Under the pieces are notes generated by a model that was not told where the DNA came from, did no database searches, and worked only from the letters and a program-made list of their open reading frames with translations. From positions 1 to 45,440 of the forward strand of contig JBNGIS010017915.1 in the NCBI GenBank assembly GCA_049999725.1: DNA of 45,440 bases. Reading direction: 5' to 3'. This stretch comes from Haplomitrium mnioides (lineage: Eukaryota > Marchantiophyta > Haplomitriopsida > Calobryales). Shown here in pieces: positions 20,704-31,060 of the stretch (positions are counted from its first letter, which is position 1; each line of letters opens with the position of its first letter). A program made the position numbers and the translations under genes.

Positions 20704-20827
20704 CAAAAGTGCTAGATCCACTTGAGTCAAAATCAGACAATGTCAACAATCCTATGACACCATATAGGAGTTTTTCTAGGATTGTAGACGTTGTCTACTT
20801 TTGACTCAAGTGGATCTAGCACTTTTG
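20704..20827. repeat. Long near-perfect hairpin
   Basis: The arm 20704-20732 (starting CAAAAGTGCTAGATCCACTT) is the exact reverse complement of 20799-20827, 29 bp without mismatch. The pairing continues inward with a few mismatches (GACAATGTC/GACGTTGTC and ACAATCCTA/TAGGATTGT), leaving a loop of about 20 nt. The foldback resembles a young MITE or a microRNA-like precursor. No TIR of a known MITE family was recognised. Confidence 0.65.
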
Positions 20828-20889
20828 ATATATAACAAAATCAATATCTTGTTGCACTATAGTCCAATTCCAACTCCTATGTTCTTGTC

Positions 20890-21720
20890 TCTACTCCCTT
20901 TGCATCAATCATGTATTTCGAAAGGAATCCTAGTAACTCTTCAAATAGACACCTTCTGGACATGCATTTTTTTGTACATATCTTTGCAACACCTTCAAAT
21001 TCCTCTCTATAGAATACATCTATTTGGTTGAAACTAGGCTACAAAGATCTAGTTTCTCCACTAAATGAATCATCAAATGCCAACATCAAGCCAAAGAAGC
21101 TTAGTAGAAAATACACACCTAATGCACAAAAAGAAAGTGCAACATCAATCATCAATTTGCCATATGTTGAAGGGTTTTAGACTTTTGCACATATCCCTTG
21201 CCATACATGGGTTACCAAGGCTATAGCTAGCCAAACACTTGGATAAAAAATTCTCATTATTGCCAAAGAAAGATTTTGTTGTATGAGATGGTAGAAATCA
21301 TGAGATTTCAACCTAGATAAGTTTTTGGACTTCGAAACACATTTTGTCAAAAAACACAGAAACCAATAGGAGTTTTCAATGTCAACAAAACCTATAAGAA
21401 CCTATTCTTCTCAATCTTACTCAACAATATAGGTCACAAGGCATGAATTGCTTCTCTCCTTTAGATATACATGGATCTTGATTGGGTACAAGCCACAAAT
21501 GTTGTCACACCTGCAATTGCCTCATGTCTTTCCAAATAGAGGCAATGTCCTCTACCCCAAATAGTGTTCACAATATTGTGTGCAAGATTCTTTTCACTAT
21601 GCATGGCATCCAAGCAGTGGTTGATGAGAAGTTGTTGCAAAAAGAAGAGTCACAACCATTTTTGTTAGTTTATGTAGTAATAAAAGAACTATGATAGACT
21701 TATAATGAATACAGAGAGCT
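20890..21720 (-). pseudogene. CACTA (En/Spm) transposase remnant, TNP2 and DUF4218 regions
   Basis: Minus-strand translations in shifting frames give, in order: HSEKNLAHNIVNTIWG (the DxMHxEKN...N...TI block), LKSHDFYHLIQQNLSLAI (the KSHD..HL.Q..LP.AI block typical of TNP2), and VEKLDLCSLVST followed by MYSIERNLKVLQRYVQKNAC and PEGVYLKSY (the DUF4218 pattern). This order and spacing is that of plant CACTA transposases. Stops and shifts are frequent and the N-terminal half (towards 22380) is barely recognisable. CACTA terminal repeats were not found. Confidence 0.6.
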
Positions 21721-22429
21721 TGGAAAAGAGTACATCATTTCATTCCATACATTTCAATGAAGTAAGTTGTACAAACAAGATCTTTCCTTAACTCCATGGT
21801 TCTCTCTTGGGCATTCAGTATTATCAACCTTTGCTCCCAACATACTAAAGTATGTTTAAGCCTCTTCAACTCAGAGCTCTTAATCTTTACTTGCCTTTTT
21901 TGGCGGTGCACATTGTGTCTCCAATGTGCCATCAAAGTGTTCTATCATGTTTTTTGCTGCAAAACTGATGTCGTGGTGGTAGATATCAACTGTGTCTAGT
22001 GTCCTCCAATTTGTTCAAGTGCTTCAATCCCCAAGTAAGGTAGTTTGGGCTACAAATTACCCAACCTTGAAGCCAAATCATTGTTGGCCAAATATCAATA
22101 TATATGCAAGGTAATCTTTGATTGTTCATATAGTATTGTTGCTCTTAGCTTGAAATGTTAGCAAAAACCATGACATTTCAACACATCAAATCAATTGACT
22201 CTTTTTGTTCATTATATTTGAAGCTCATCCAACCATGTATTTGATAGTCTTTAGAGCAACAAAAGATGATGTAGTGTTCATTTTTGGTGACTTGTAGGTT
22301 GAATTGGAGGCACAACAACTTTTCATACCTTATTTTGTTGCCAATGTTGGACCATTTGGTTGTTTTACATCTCAACCGTAGAGAAAAAAGATTAGGAAAG
22401 AGACCTAGACCAGCTCAATAAAAGGTGGA

Positions 22430-23080
22430 AGGACAACCTTGACTAAAATAGTTAAAGCTAAAAGTGACTCATTACTATCAGAAAGAGATAGAATCTAAAA
22501 TTGAACTTAATAAGCAAAAGTGTAACATTGAAATGACTCACTCAAAGAGAAAATGATAAACTTCAACTTGTGAAACAATGAACATATATGGCTGAAAGAA
22601 TGCAATCTGAGAAAGTTTGAGAAAGGATAGCCATAGCTAGAACAATAAAAGCTAAACATAAATCTTAACTATGAGAAAGAAACAGACCCTAAGGCATAAC
22701 TTGCTATTCATATGTCTAGCATTTGAAAGACTCCCTCAAAGAGAAAACGATGGACTTCAACTTGTCAAACTTAGAGAATGCATGACTAGAAGAATATGAT
22801 CTGAGAAATTCTAAGAAATGATAGCCTTGATTTAAATAGCAAAAACTGAAAATAACTCTAAGTTTAAGTGATAGAAAGAGACACACCTTAAACCTAGCTT
22901 ACTTATAACATGTCTGACATTTGAATGACTACCTCAAAAGTCAAATGATAGACTTCAACTTGTCAACAAAGAACGTGCATGAGTGGAAGAATGTGATCTT
23001 AAAAAGTCCACAAAATGACAACCTTGATTAAAATAGCAAAATGTAAACTTTGCTCTTAACTGGAGAAAGTGAGTAAATCA
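22430..23080. repeat. About 194-bp tandem repeat, three to three and a half units
   Basis: A block opening with GATAGCCTTGATTAAAATAG and containing GACTCACTCAAAGAGAAAAC and GACTTCAACTTGTCAAAC recurs at about 22430, 22625, 22819 and 23016, a spacing of 194-197 bp. Units differ by scattered substitutions. It lies upstream of the CACTA remnant and may belong to that element. Confidence 0.6.
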
Positions 23081-23910
23081 ATGTAGTAGCTTTCACACAT
23101 TTCCAAAAATTTTATTTCTTACAACATGTTTGATCAATATTGCACTGACAAAATGCCACTTTGGTTGAGATTGATTATGCAATATAACTTCCTTGAATAG
23201 AACTTGCTACTTGTCTTTTTTCCATACAACCCTCTAATCTCTTTATAAGATCTACATTAAACCTATAATCCAGTTTATGATTGAAATCAGAATAGGCCAA
23301 CAATAAGAGTATGGAATAAAACTATGGCAACAGAGCCTTGCAAGAGCTACTCAAGCCAATTCACAACTATAAGACCTCTAACCAAATATGAGAGAGGTCT
23401 TCAACAAACCCATTTCGGGCATTAAATCCATTTTTTTCAGCACTTTGACCTTTCTTTGAGATAGCAAACAAATGGGAAATGAAGGATTTGGTGTTCTCAC
23501 CTTTCTTTTCTTAAACATTTTGAAATTTTATAAGAATCTTGGTAGGTTATTAGTGAAACCGGAAAAAAATGTAGAAATTGCTTGTCGTAACAAAGTTAGT
23601 TCTAAAAAGTAGAAATTGTTAAGCATCACTTCTTAAAGGTAGAGTGATTAAAATGGGGTCAAAGCCAATAAGTAAGATGTTGTCAATCACTTTCCAATGT
23701 TTAAACTAACTAGAAGGTGTTCGATAATGAGAAGCCAACATTTAGAAGACGATATTTGAGAGTTTGATTTTTGGAAGAACTTCATCTCAAAACTAAGAAT
23801 ATTTTTGGTAGCCCATTTAGTAGCATAATCTCTTGCCATATTTTTGGAAGAACTTCATCTCAAGCCAAAGTTGGAGAATTAAGAGAATTATTGTAGTAGT
23901 ACAAGCATGA
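23081..23910. other. No recognisable gene
   Basis: AT-rich DNA without a long frame. A short direct repeat (TTTTTGGAAGAACTTCATCTC at about 23766 and 23839, one base shortened) is the only structure noticed. Confidence 0.4.
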
Positions 23911-24560
23911 TGTTGTGCTAAAGGTAGAAGGTCACTTTTAGGGTTGAGATAAGATTACTTGTCTTTGAAGTTACTTTTAGAGTTTTAGGATTGAAATTAG
24001 AAGTAACTTCTAAGTGATTAATTTAGGGTTCAAATTGGAAGTGACTTGTAAGTGAAGAAAGAGAGATGACACCTTCTTCTCTTGTATAAATAGAAAGACT
24101 TCATAGCCTCACTTCTTATTTTAGAGTTCCTCTCGAATCACTTGGGTTCTTTGGTTGCTTGGTTTTTGCTTGCACTTTTGGTCTTAGCTTGGGCTCTAAG
24201 TTGTATAATTTGAATGATCTTGTTGTAGCATTGCTTGGCTTTGCTTACCTTATTGACATTTGGTTGAAGAATTCTATTAGAGTTCACTATGAGTTCTTAC
24301 TCATTTGGATCTGGTCTTTAAGTTCTCTTACATTGGTTTTTGTTGTAAGACAAAGGCCATTAGCTCATGAATCCAAGGTGAGGAATGGTGCAACAATCAA
24401 TCTTATGAATCTTCACTCTTCTTCTCCTTCTCTTCTCTCTCTTCTCTCTTATAATAATAATAATCAATCATCTCTTTACAAAGTACAAAGGATTAAGTAT
24501 ATGCTAATCATATAGGATTAGCACTAATCCTAATACTAATCCTAATACTCTAATCATAGG
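23911..24560 (+). repeat. Putative LTR of the Ty3/gypsy element
   Basis: Upstream of the gag remnant is a stretch that opens TGTTGTGCTAAAGG, has a good TATA box (TATAAATA, 24085-24092) and ends in AT-rich sequence near CTCTTTACA. Position and TATA box suggest a 5' LTR, but no matching 3' LTR was found after pol (32870 on) and no primer-binding site is clear. Boundaries are a guess. Confidence 0.3.
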
Positions 24561-24632
24561 TTTAAGACTAATCATCTATTAGTCTAATCATCTTTACATG
24601 CATTACAACAGTTTTAAAGCTATGGTTTCTTT

Positions 24633-25170
24633 TTGGTGGTGAGTTACATGGAGAGTCAAGAGGTGGTGGTTCAAGCAATACAACAACGGCTTAAACATCT
24701 TTCAAGCCTTTTGGAAGTAAGAATGAAAGAAATAGCAACTTTTCGAGAAGAAGAGAGTTATAAGCAATTTTCAACGTCGAAAGCATCAGTAGAGAAGATG
24801 GTCAACGAATTCTATTTGCAGCAACTCAATTAGAAGGAGTTGCAAAGACTTGTTGGAGATATCAAATAGAACAAGCATGACATGGATTTGTTGCTCTTAT
24901 TGTTTCTTGGTGTGAATTTAAAGAAGTGGTGATTTTAAGATTTAAGATTGTAATTTCCTTAAGATTGGCCGAATTAAAGCAACTTGGTACAGTGAGCAAC
25001 TATGGTGCATATTTTCATGATACAATTGTGCAAATTCTTGATATAAGAGAAGAAGAAGCACTAGACCACCTTGTCCGAAATTTGAAACCTTGCACAAGAA
25101 TGGAAGTTACAATGAGAAAACCTACTTAATAAGAAGAAGCAATGCGTGTGGCAGAGTGGCATGACTACTT
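24633..25170 (+). pseudogene. Ty3/gypsy gag remnant
   Basis: The frame from 24633 begins MVVSYMESQEVVVQAIQQRL and, after stops and a shift, continues from 24926 as LRLAELKQLGTVSNYGAYFH, then EEEALDHLVRNLKPCTRMEV and EEAMRVAEWHD. The L..LKQ.GSVS.Y...F......EEEAL..FVRGLKP..R.EV...P....EAM..AE pattern is diagnostic for the Retrotrans_gag domain of plant gypsy elements. It is followed by a protease remnant. Its pol appears to resume at 30320. Confidence 0.7.
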
Positions 25171-25249
25171 ATTGCTATAGAAGCTAGTCGCGTCCTCAAC
25201 TATTCAAACATCGTACTCAAAATCTTTAATGGAATTAAAATTTTAACAA

Positions 25250-25461
25250 GAATTCGAGGTACCTTGTTCCATCTAGATGGTATGATTGATGACAACTCTT
25301 GTATAATAGTGGTGGATAACAAGAAGTCTGAAACTTTTATGTCACTATGTTTTGCTAAGATAATCAAAATTTGTGCACTTGTATGTGTTGGGTTGTTGCA
25401 GACAGTCGTTGCTGTAGATAATCACTGCTCGAGGAGCAGCTTTGTGATTCGATTTCATTGA
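25250..25461 (+). pseudogene. Ty3/gypsy aspartic protease remnant
   Basis: TLFHLDGMIDDNSCIIVVDN followed by KKSETFMSLCFAKII aligns with the retroviral-type protease motif (V)VDSGATHNFIS...AKK. The DSGA catalytic loop is changed to DNKK, so the enzyme would be inactive. The similarity ends near 25390, where foreign sequence appears to start. Confidence 0.5.
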
Positions 25462-27479
25462 GCAGCCATTTTAGACATTTTCCGACTTGCCTTGATGCTC
25501 AAAAACTTGTCAAAGAAAGTGTTGTGTGAAAGATTTGTCACAAAGCACATCACAGAGCATTTGATTTTTGCATTGAAGGATTGACACAAAGAACTGTTGT
25601 TTAACTTTTGTTTGCTGTTTCAAGTTTCGTCGAATAGCCCAGTTTTCATTTCTTTGTGAAAAAGAATCAATCAACAACAAACAAAAAGGGTTTTTTTTTC
25701 AGATTTTTTCATCAAACAAGGCTCTTGCAGATCCATTGTCCGTTTTTGAGTTACTCAAACTCATAACAGAGCAAAAGGGAGAGCAAGATCAATCAAAATA
25801 GCATCGATTAACATGCTTTCGTTTTAGGGATCTGGTGGCAAAATCGGTGTAGGTCCTTCATCGAACAACATCAAATAGAGGTGTTCAGGTGCAGGTTTTG
25901 TCAAGTAGGTGCTCTTTTTCAAGTTGCTCAGATCTTTCCATGGAGCTTTGGTTTGAGCTTGAGAAGATTACTTGCAAGGGATTTGTTTGGTGAAGCGGAG
26001 TAGTTTTTTGGTTTTGGTTTTATTAGGGTGTGAGTGGAACGGGATCTGCGTTTCTTCTAGTCAAAGAAGGCGAGGAGCTTGGTATTTTAAAGCTGAGAGA
26101 ATCATAAGTAGTCAGAAATTGCCCCTAGTGTTTCTTGGTGTGCGAAGGTTGAAGTGTTTTGAGAGTCGATAAGGAGAACAAGAGCTTGCTTTTGAAAGCT
26201 GCAGAGTTGAGTTTCTGTTGAAGTAAGGTTGCCTCATTTTTTTTTGTGCAGCATCAGATTACATTTTAGGGATTGTTGTTTCTTCTCGGATTTCATTGAA
26301 GCAAGAAGAGCAAAGAAAATTGTTGGAGGATTGAGGTTGGTTCTTTGTCAAGCAGCAATCAAGGAGGTTTCTCGAGCTGCATATGTTGAGCACCATTCAA
26401 GCACTAGAAGTGTTTCATCAAGCAATCTTGTGGCTCAAAAATTGCAGGACATAAGTAGCTTGTTTCTATTTGTCAAAAGATTTTTTGCGACTTCGTCAAA
26501 GAAACAAGTTGGAGATTTGGTAAGCAGCAAAGGTTGTTCAGTTTTGGCTGCAAGGCTACCTTGGATTCTTTGTTGGGTAAAGGATATGTAGGAACACAAG
26601 GTTTCATCTTGGGAAGCCTTCAAGTTGTGTGGACGCAATCTTGGGCCAGGATCCTAAACAGCTGACTGCTCCCTCCTCCCATCACTTGCAAGCTTCTTGA
26701 TTTCCTCACCAAGCAGGGAAATACAGTTGTGAGTTTGATCTTGAAACATGAAAGCCTTTTGACAAGAAAATTTTTGAAAGAGAAGTATGGGGGATTTCAC
26801 CTCTTTGAGTAGATATTTTAAGGTTCTACTTCCTGCTCAAGTTTAGTCCAAGGGAAATTTGCATGACCAGTAGTACATGTGCACAATTTGTATTGCTTGA
26901 GTTCAAGGAATTGAAGGAGCAATATGTACAAGGAGTTGATGATCACACAGAGTCCTCAACTAAGACAAGCTGATGTTAGAATTTTGTCAAAGAGGCGATT
27001 GGAATGCATTTGCATGTTGAAGGCATGTAGGAATTCTTCCTCAAGCAAGCTCTTTTATTTGGCTGCAGAGGATTCATAGGAGAAATGTGCCAAAAGAGGC
27101 TCTGAATTCCAGATTCATGCTACAAAAGATCAATAGAGTGGATCACTTTGTTTTGCAATGGAACCTGCTAAGGAATTTGTTTGTGGATAGTAGAGTTTCA
27201 TAGAAAAATATTGAATTGAGGGGATTTTCTTAAAGGCTGCTGCAACAAAATAAAAAAATAAAAAAATAAAACATCATTGAGTTGTATGTCTTGTAGAGGA
27301 ACCTCTTTGATATCGGCATCAATTGCTCCATAAAAAACAAAGGATTGTGTTACCAAAGTGTTTGACTAGAAGAGGTTGTGGATGGTCAAATAAGGCAATT
27401 AGCTAGCCTGCCCTATCCAGCTTAGGAGTTACATAGTTGTATGCATTGAGTTGCATACCCTATCCTACAAAGTAACTCT
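25462..27479 (+). other. Unassigned stretch, probably the 5' part of the C5-methyltransferase gypsy element
   Basis: About 2 kb without a recognised protein. Open frames such as 26229-26591 (120 codons) show no motif I know. A short AAAATAA-type microsatellite lies at 27248-27270. By position, between a gypsy protease and the protease-like domain at 27600, it may hold the truncated 5' end and gag of the inserted element, but I cannot show this. No 5' LTR matching 29801-30195 was found. Confidence 0.35.
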
Positions 27480-27596
27480 AGCCTAAGTCAGCCAGCATTG
27501 TCTGAGCAACAATAAATGGAGTAGCAAGTCTTGACACAGTTGTTGCTGAAATTCTGAGAGAACTAAGTTGTAGAGAATACTGCAAAAGGGAGGGCG

Positions 27597-28080
27597 TTGT
27601 TATGGGTTGATAGGAGTGCCCTACTAATGGAGTTATCAACTCGACCATCATTTGAGAGGACAAGAATCAGACCCAATGTGGTGTTCATTGACAATCAGAG
27701 TGATATCTTTTGGCTTGTTGGTCCTTCAAATATGGTGTACAGACCAACTAGAGTATTATTGGGCATAGGTGCACAATTATTGATGGTAGGTAAGTCAGTT
27801 GTGCAAGGGTTGGGATTGAGGCTCAAAGATGTGGACATTTTCCCTTTTCCAATCTAGACTTCATTGGGAGAACCTTCACCCATGTAGCACATCACACGTA
27901 GAGAGATCAAGCTTAGAGTGCAAGCTGATCATCCTACAGATAGCTCATATGTGAGCACTCAAGCCATACTTACCAAAGCCAAGTCTTATAATATTTTGGT
28001 GGGGTGTACGGTGTTATATCCCATGGGGTTCACTATTGATTTTTGGGACGAGTCTGTGTCTTATCGACTTGGATGGTGAT
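27597..28080 (+). pseudogene. Protease-like domain of the C5-methyltransferase gypsy element
   Basis: RPNVVFIDNQSDIFWLVGPS, then RPTRVLLGIGAQLLMVGKSV and GLGLRLKDVDIFPFPI, then after a stop ILTKAKSYNILVGCTVLYPM and GFTIDFWDESVSYRLGW. The pattern VL.DTGAQ..MLG......LG......L..CPF.I...LGG and Y.VLVG...LYPMGF..D.W...V.YRPGW is one I recall from pol polyproteins of non-seed-plant retroelements. The catalytic DTGA is GIGA here, so inactive. One frame break separates the two halves. Confidence 0.5.
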
Positions 28081-28189
28081 CAGAGAGGCACGATTGAGCA
28101 AATTACCTATCAATTCTAATGGAATAGTTGGGGGTGCACTATCTTAGCCTATGGCGTTATCAACATTTTGTGTAGTTATCACCAACTAC

Positions 28190-28826
28190 TCTGACTTGCT
28201 GGAGGGGAATGCACATGCAACCAACTTTTCTTTTGTTGACATATTCAAAGGTTGCGAGGCGAGCATCATCGTCATCAGGTGAGGTGATTCTTGTTAGTGG
28301 AAGTAAGGAGAGGTTATGGCAAGTACATGCATCCAAGTTGGTTGAGGATGTTTGGTAGGATGCATTTGTGCTATGTCCTACACTAGATAGTTCTGTCACA
28401 TCTAGACTTGTAGATCTTTCACCATTAGATACTACGCCAATTTCATGGCAGTATCTTGTTGATGGTATTTGTTTGTTGGAGTTTTTTGGAGGCATCAATA
28501 TAGGGTTAGCTACTGTATTCCAAGCAAGGATTCCAGTATGGTGGTATTTGTATGTGGAGAAGGGTGAGATTGCCCGCAGAATCTCCTTGAGGCATGTGGT
28601 GCTGATGGTTGAGCAATTTCCACGATTTCTTTCAATTATAGTAGTGCGAGGTTATCTGCATGTATTGCCGGCTGACATTTTATTGCTAGGGGTGAACCAC
28701 TTAGTTGGAGTGAGGCCGATTGATTTACTAGTTAGTAACCTTGCATTTGATGTATTTTGAGCAGGAGGCCATTGTATTATTTGAGATACAACCTTGCAGA
28801 AGTTCGTGGAACCCAATGTTGATGAA

Positions 28827-28889
<63 letters not shown>

Positions 28890-28960
28890 AATGGGGTTCT
28901 CCACTGGTATCACTACTATTGCATCTGTCATTGATATTGAGTGATGCCATGTGTTGAGAC
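28190..28960 (+). pseudogene. C5-cytosine DNA methyltransferase domain of a gypsy element, catalytic cysteine lost
   Basis: The open frame 28368-28760 reads LDLSPLDTTPISW-like sequence, then DGICLLEFFGGINIGLATVF (SAM motif I, LELFGGI.TGL) and WWYLYVEKGEIARRISLRHV (motif II). It then has HVLPADILLLG and PIDLLVSNLAFDVF at the motif IV position, where active enzymes have (A)GWPCQG. The Pro-Cys is absent, so this copy could not methylate. After a (GA)n run (28830-28888) the end of the domain appears: AMGFSTGITTIASV and CHVLRQAMDLYGLTWIV, matching motifs IX-X with MGF.TGTT...LGQAMDLN.LTW. Motifs VI-VIII and the target-recognition region are deleted or replaced by the microsatellite. Confidence 0.65.
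28830..28888 (+). repeat. (GA)n microsatellite
   Basis: About 29 perfect GA dinucleotides inside the decayed methyltransferase gene. It gives low-complexity Ser-Leu or Arg-Glu frames on both strands, which are not genes. Confidence 0.95.
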
Positions 28961-29039
28961 AAGCCATGGATTTGTATGGTCTTACTTGGATTGTGAGATT
29001 CAAGTGGAAATGGGCTTACATTTTGTGAGTCTAGATTGT

Positions 29040-29480
29040 CGAGAAGGACCTTGAATTACCCTCCTCTATTCGACATGATGTCACTATGGTTGTAGATCTG
29101 GATGATCTAGATGTTTGGGTGCAGGTGTGTTTAGAGAGAGCACGGGTGTTTGAGAGAGTCATGCCCATTGCGTTTGACAACCTTGCCATTGCTCAGCATT
29201 GTCATACTTTACGATATGCTACCATATGTGGAGGTGGATATTGTACTAGGATTCAAAGGTTTCATCCTGGTGATTATGTTTATATGCAGCGAACAACACC
29301 CACAACACTTGATGTCACTATAGGGAGCCGGACTCTGCGTGTACGCGAGGTACTGCCTTTGGGAGTTTTGCAGCTCAAGGTACGTGATGGCATGGTTTGG
29401 ATGGATCACATCCGCAATTGTGCACCTTGTCACCTTTCAAACATCGATGGCACTGTGGACTTAGTGTGGCACAAGTTCTT
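29040..29480 (+). pseudogene. Integrase C-terminal region of the C5-methyltransferase gypsy element
   Basis: The frame 29086-29535 reads FDNLAIAQHCHTLRYATICG, RFHPGDYVYMQRTTPTTLDV and TLRVREVLPLGVLQLKVRDG, then DHIRNCAPCHLSNIDGTVD. The NL.IAQHRDTLRYA..RGG.Y.P....F..GDYVYL pattern is the small basic domain that follows the integrase core in this retroelement type. The catalytic core (DDE) is missing upstream. It is open for about 150 codons and so is one of the better-kept pieces. Confidence 0.55.
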
Positions 29481-29640
29481 GCAGGTTTGCAGTGTGTGTT
29501 ATGTAGTTCTCCTAAAGGGGCATCCACTCTGTTGATTTTTCAGGTGTTGTAAAGGATGGCATATGTCATGTTTGACGCCTCTATTGGTTTCTATTCCTCG
29601 TGGACTATGGTTTTGCCTCAATGTTCATAGAACAACTAGT
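29481..29640 (+). pseudogene. PHD-finger remnant at the end of pol
   Basis: VCSVC...(stop)...CCKGWHMSCLTPLLVSIP RGLWFC follows the integrase tail. The C..C...L.CD.C..GWHM.CL.PPL..VP.G.W.CP.C signature of a PHD finger is recognisable. The last Cys pair is damaged and a stop (29535) separates the two halves. A chromatin-reading finger at the end of an integrase could guide integration to histone-marked sites (inference). Confidence 0.5.
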
Positions 29641-29800
29641 TTCCATTGAGTTCTAGGGTTGGTATAGATTATAGGAGGTGAGCGATAGGGCAACATTGCA
29701 CCCGACCTTCTAGTCTTTGCATCAGTAAGTGCATATCAATTTTCTATGAGATAGATGGCTAGCTAGTGTTAGAGGACCTTACCACCAGCTAAGGGGCGAT

Positions 29801-30195
29801 TGTGAGGTCTTATGCATTGTATGCGTATGAGACTTAATTGTTTGTCGTTCTCTATTGTATGTCTGTAGATGTCATAGAATGTGTGTGGACAATGTAGTTG
29901 TGTAAGCGATATGTATGCGCATGACAATTGTCACAGGATTCCATGTAGTTTTCTATTTTTAGACATTGTAAGTTTTTTGTCTTTTGTGCCTTAGTATATA
30001 AGGCCATGTACTCTCATCAAAAGGTTATCTTTCGATGTCTATTCGTGTTTCATGTATGAACCAAGAGGAGAGCTGAGGTATTTCAGTTATTGGAGAAGCG
30101 TGGATTCCTTGTAAGCAAAAGTGTGCTTGTTCTGATATTGGAAGAACAACAATGCTTTGGAACTTCTTTGAGTAGGTATTACTCAAACTAAAGCA
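29801..30195 (+). repeat. 3' LTR of the C5-methyltransferase gypsy element (395 bp)
   Basis: Starts TGTGAGGTCTTATGCATTGT right after a purine run (AAGGGGCGAT) and ends ...AACTAAAGCA. It has a TATA box (TATATAAG, 29995-30002). The first part is repeated at 30197-30318, which fixes the start. Confidence 0.65.
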
Positions 30196-30196
30196 T

Positions 30197-30318
30197 TGTG
30201 GAGTCTCACGCATTGTATGCGCATGAGACTCAATTGTTTTTCATTCTCTGTTGTATGTCTGTAGATGTAATGGAATGTGTGTGAACGATGTAGTTGTGTA
30301 AGCAATGTCTATGCGTAC
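30197..30318 (+). repeat. Second, truncated LTR copy directly after the first
   Basis: TGTGGAGTCTCACGCATTGT and the following sequence match the start of 29801-30195 closely. It begins one base after that LTR ends, giving a head-to-tail LTR-LTR junction. It is cut off near 30318, where gypsy pol begins. Confidence 0.65.
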
Positions 30319-30319
30319 G

Positions 30320-31060
30320 GCACGCCAAACGGGTTACCAAATGATCGAGGGATGCCTATTCTGATTGAGTTGACACTAGAAAGTACTATTTATAATCAAC
30401 CTATATATCGATTATCATTACAAAATAAGAGGAGCTTCAAAAAACCTTGACAGATCCTCTTGAGAAGGACTTTATTCAACATAATGCTTTGCCTTGAGGA
30501 GCTCTAGTATTCTTTGTACTAAAGAAAAATGGTGGATTTTGTCTTTGTACAGATTATCAAGGCTTGAACAAGCGAAGATTGAAGAATGTCTATCTCTACT
30601 TGGTATTGATGATTTGTTGGATCAATTGAGTGGAGCGCAATTCTTTTCTAAGTTGGATCTTCAAAGTGGCCATTGACAAATTCCTATGAAGCCAAGTGAT
30701 ATGCGAGATACAACTTTTTGTACAAGGTATGGGTATTTTGAGTAGAAGGTTCTTACATTTGGCCTTACTAATGCTCCAACAATATTCATGGATCAAATGC
30801 ATCAAGTTTTTTTATTGTTTATTGGATAAGTCAATGTTTGTGTTTTTGGGCGATATCCTTAAGTTTAGTAAAAGTAAAGTTGAGCATCGTAACCATCTCA
30901 AACAAGTATTGCAAAGACTACGTAATTGGAAGTTTCATTGCAAGAAGTCTAAGTGTGAGTTTTGGAAGCAAGAGGTGAGTTACCTAAGACATAAAATGTC
31001 TACGAATAGCATCAAAATAAAGGAAGAGAAAATTAAAGCTATTTCAAAGTAGCCAACACT
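30320..31060 (+). pseudogene. Ty3/gypsy reverse transcriptase remnant
   Basis: LPNDRGMPILIELT and PIYRLSLQNK, then FFVLKKNGGFCLCTDYQGLN, then LLDQLSGAQFFSKLDLQSGH, RYGYFE and FGLTNAPTIFMDQM follow the standard gypsy order (PYR.S; V.KKDGS.R.C.DYR.LN; FSK.DL..GYHQ; F.T.YG.YE; FGL.NAP..F). The YVDD-type box is decayed to VFLGDILKFS, with one catalytic Asp changed to Gly. It continues with HRNHLKQVLQRL and ends in the thumb region. Stops and shifts are frequent. This is probably the continuation of the gag at 24633. Confidence 0.75.

Larger units (their letters stand above)
27480..30318 (+). mobile_element. Ty3/gypsy element with C5-cytosine methyltransferase and PHD finger (internally deleted)
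   Basis: Order: protease-like domain, C5 methyltransferase domain, integrase C-terminal region, PHD finger, polypurine tract (AAGGGG at 29791) and LTR. Reverse transcriptase, RNase H and the integrase core are missing between about 28960 and 29040. Capture of cytosine methyltransferases by retrotransposons is established in some algae and dinoflagellates; the exact relationship here is inferred. The element appears to lie inside another gypsy element (24633-25400 and 30320-32870). Confidence 0.6.

Noticed and set aside
28652-29003. Ser-Leu and Arg-Glu repeat proteins on both strands
   Set aside because: They are translations of the (GA)n microsatellite at 28830-28888.
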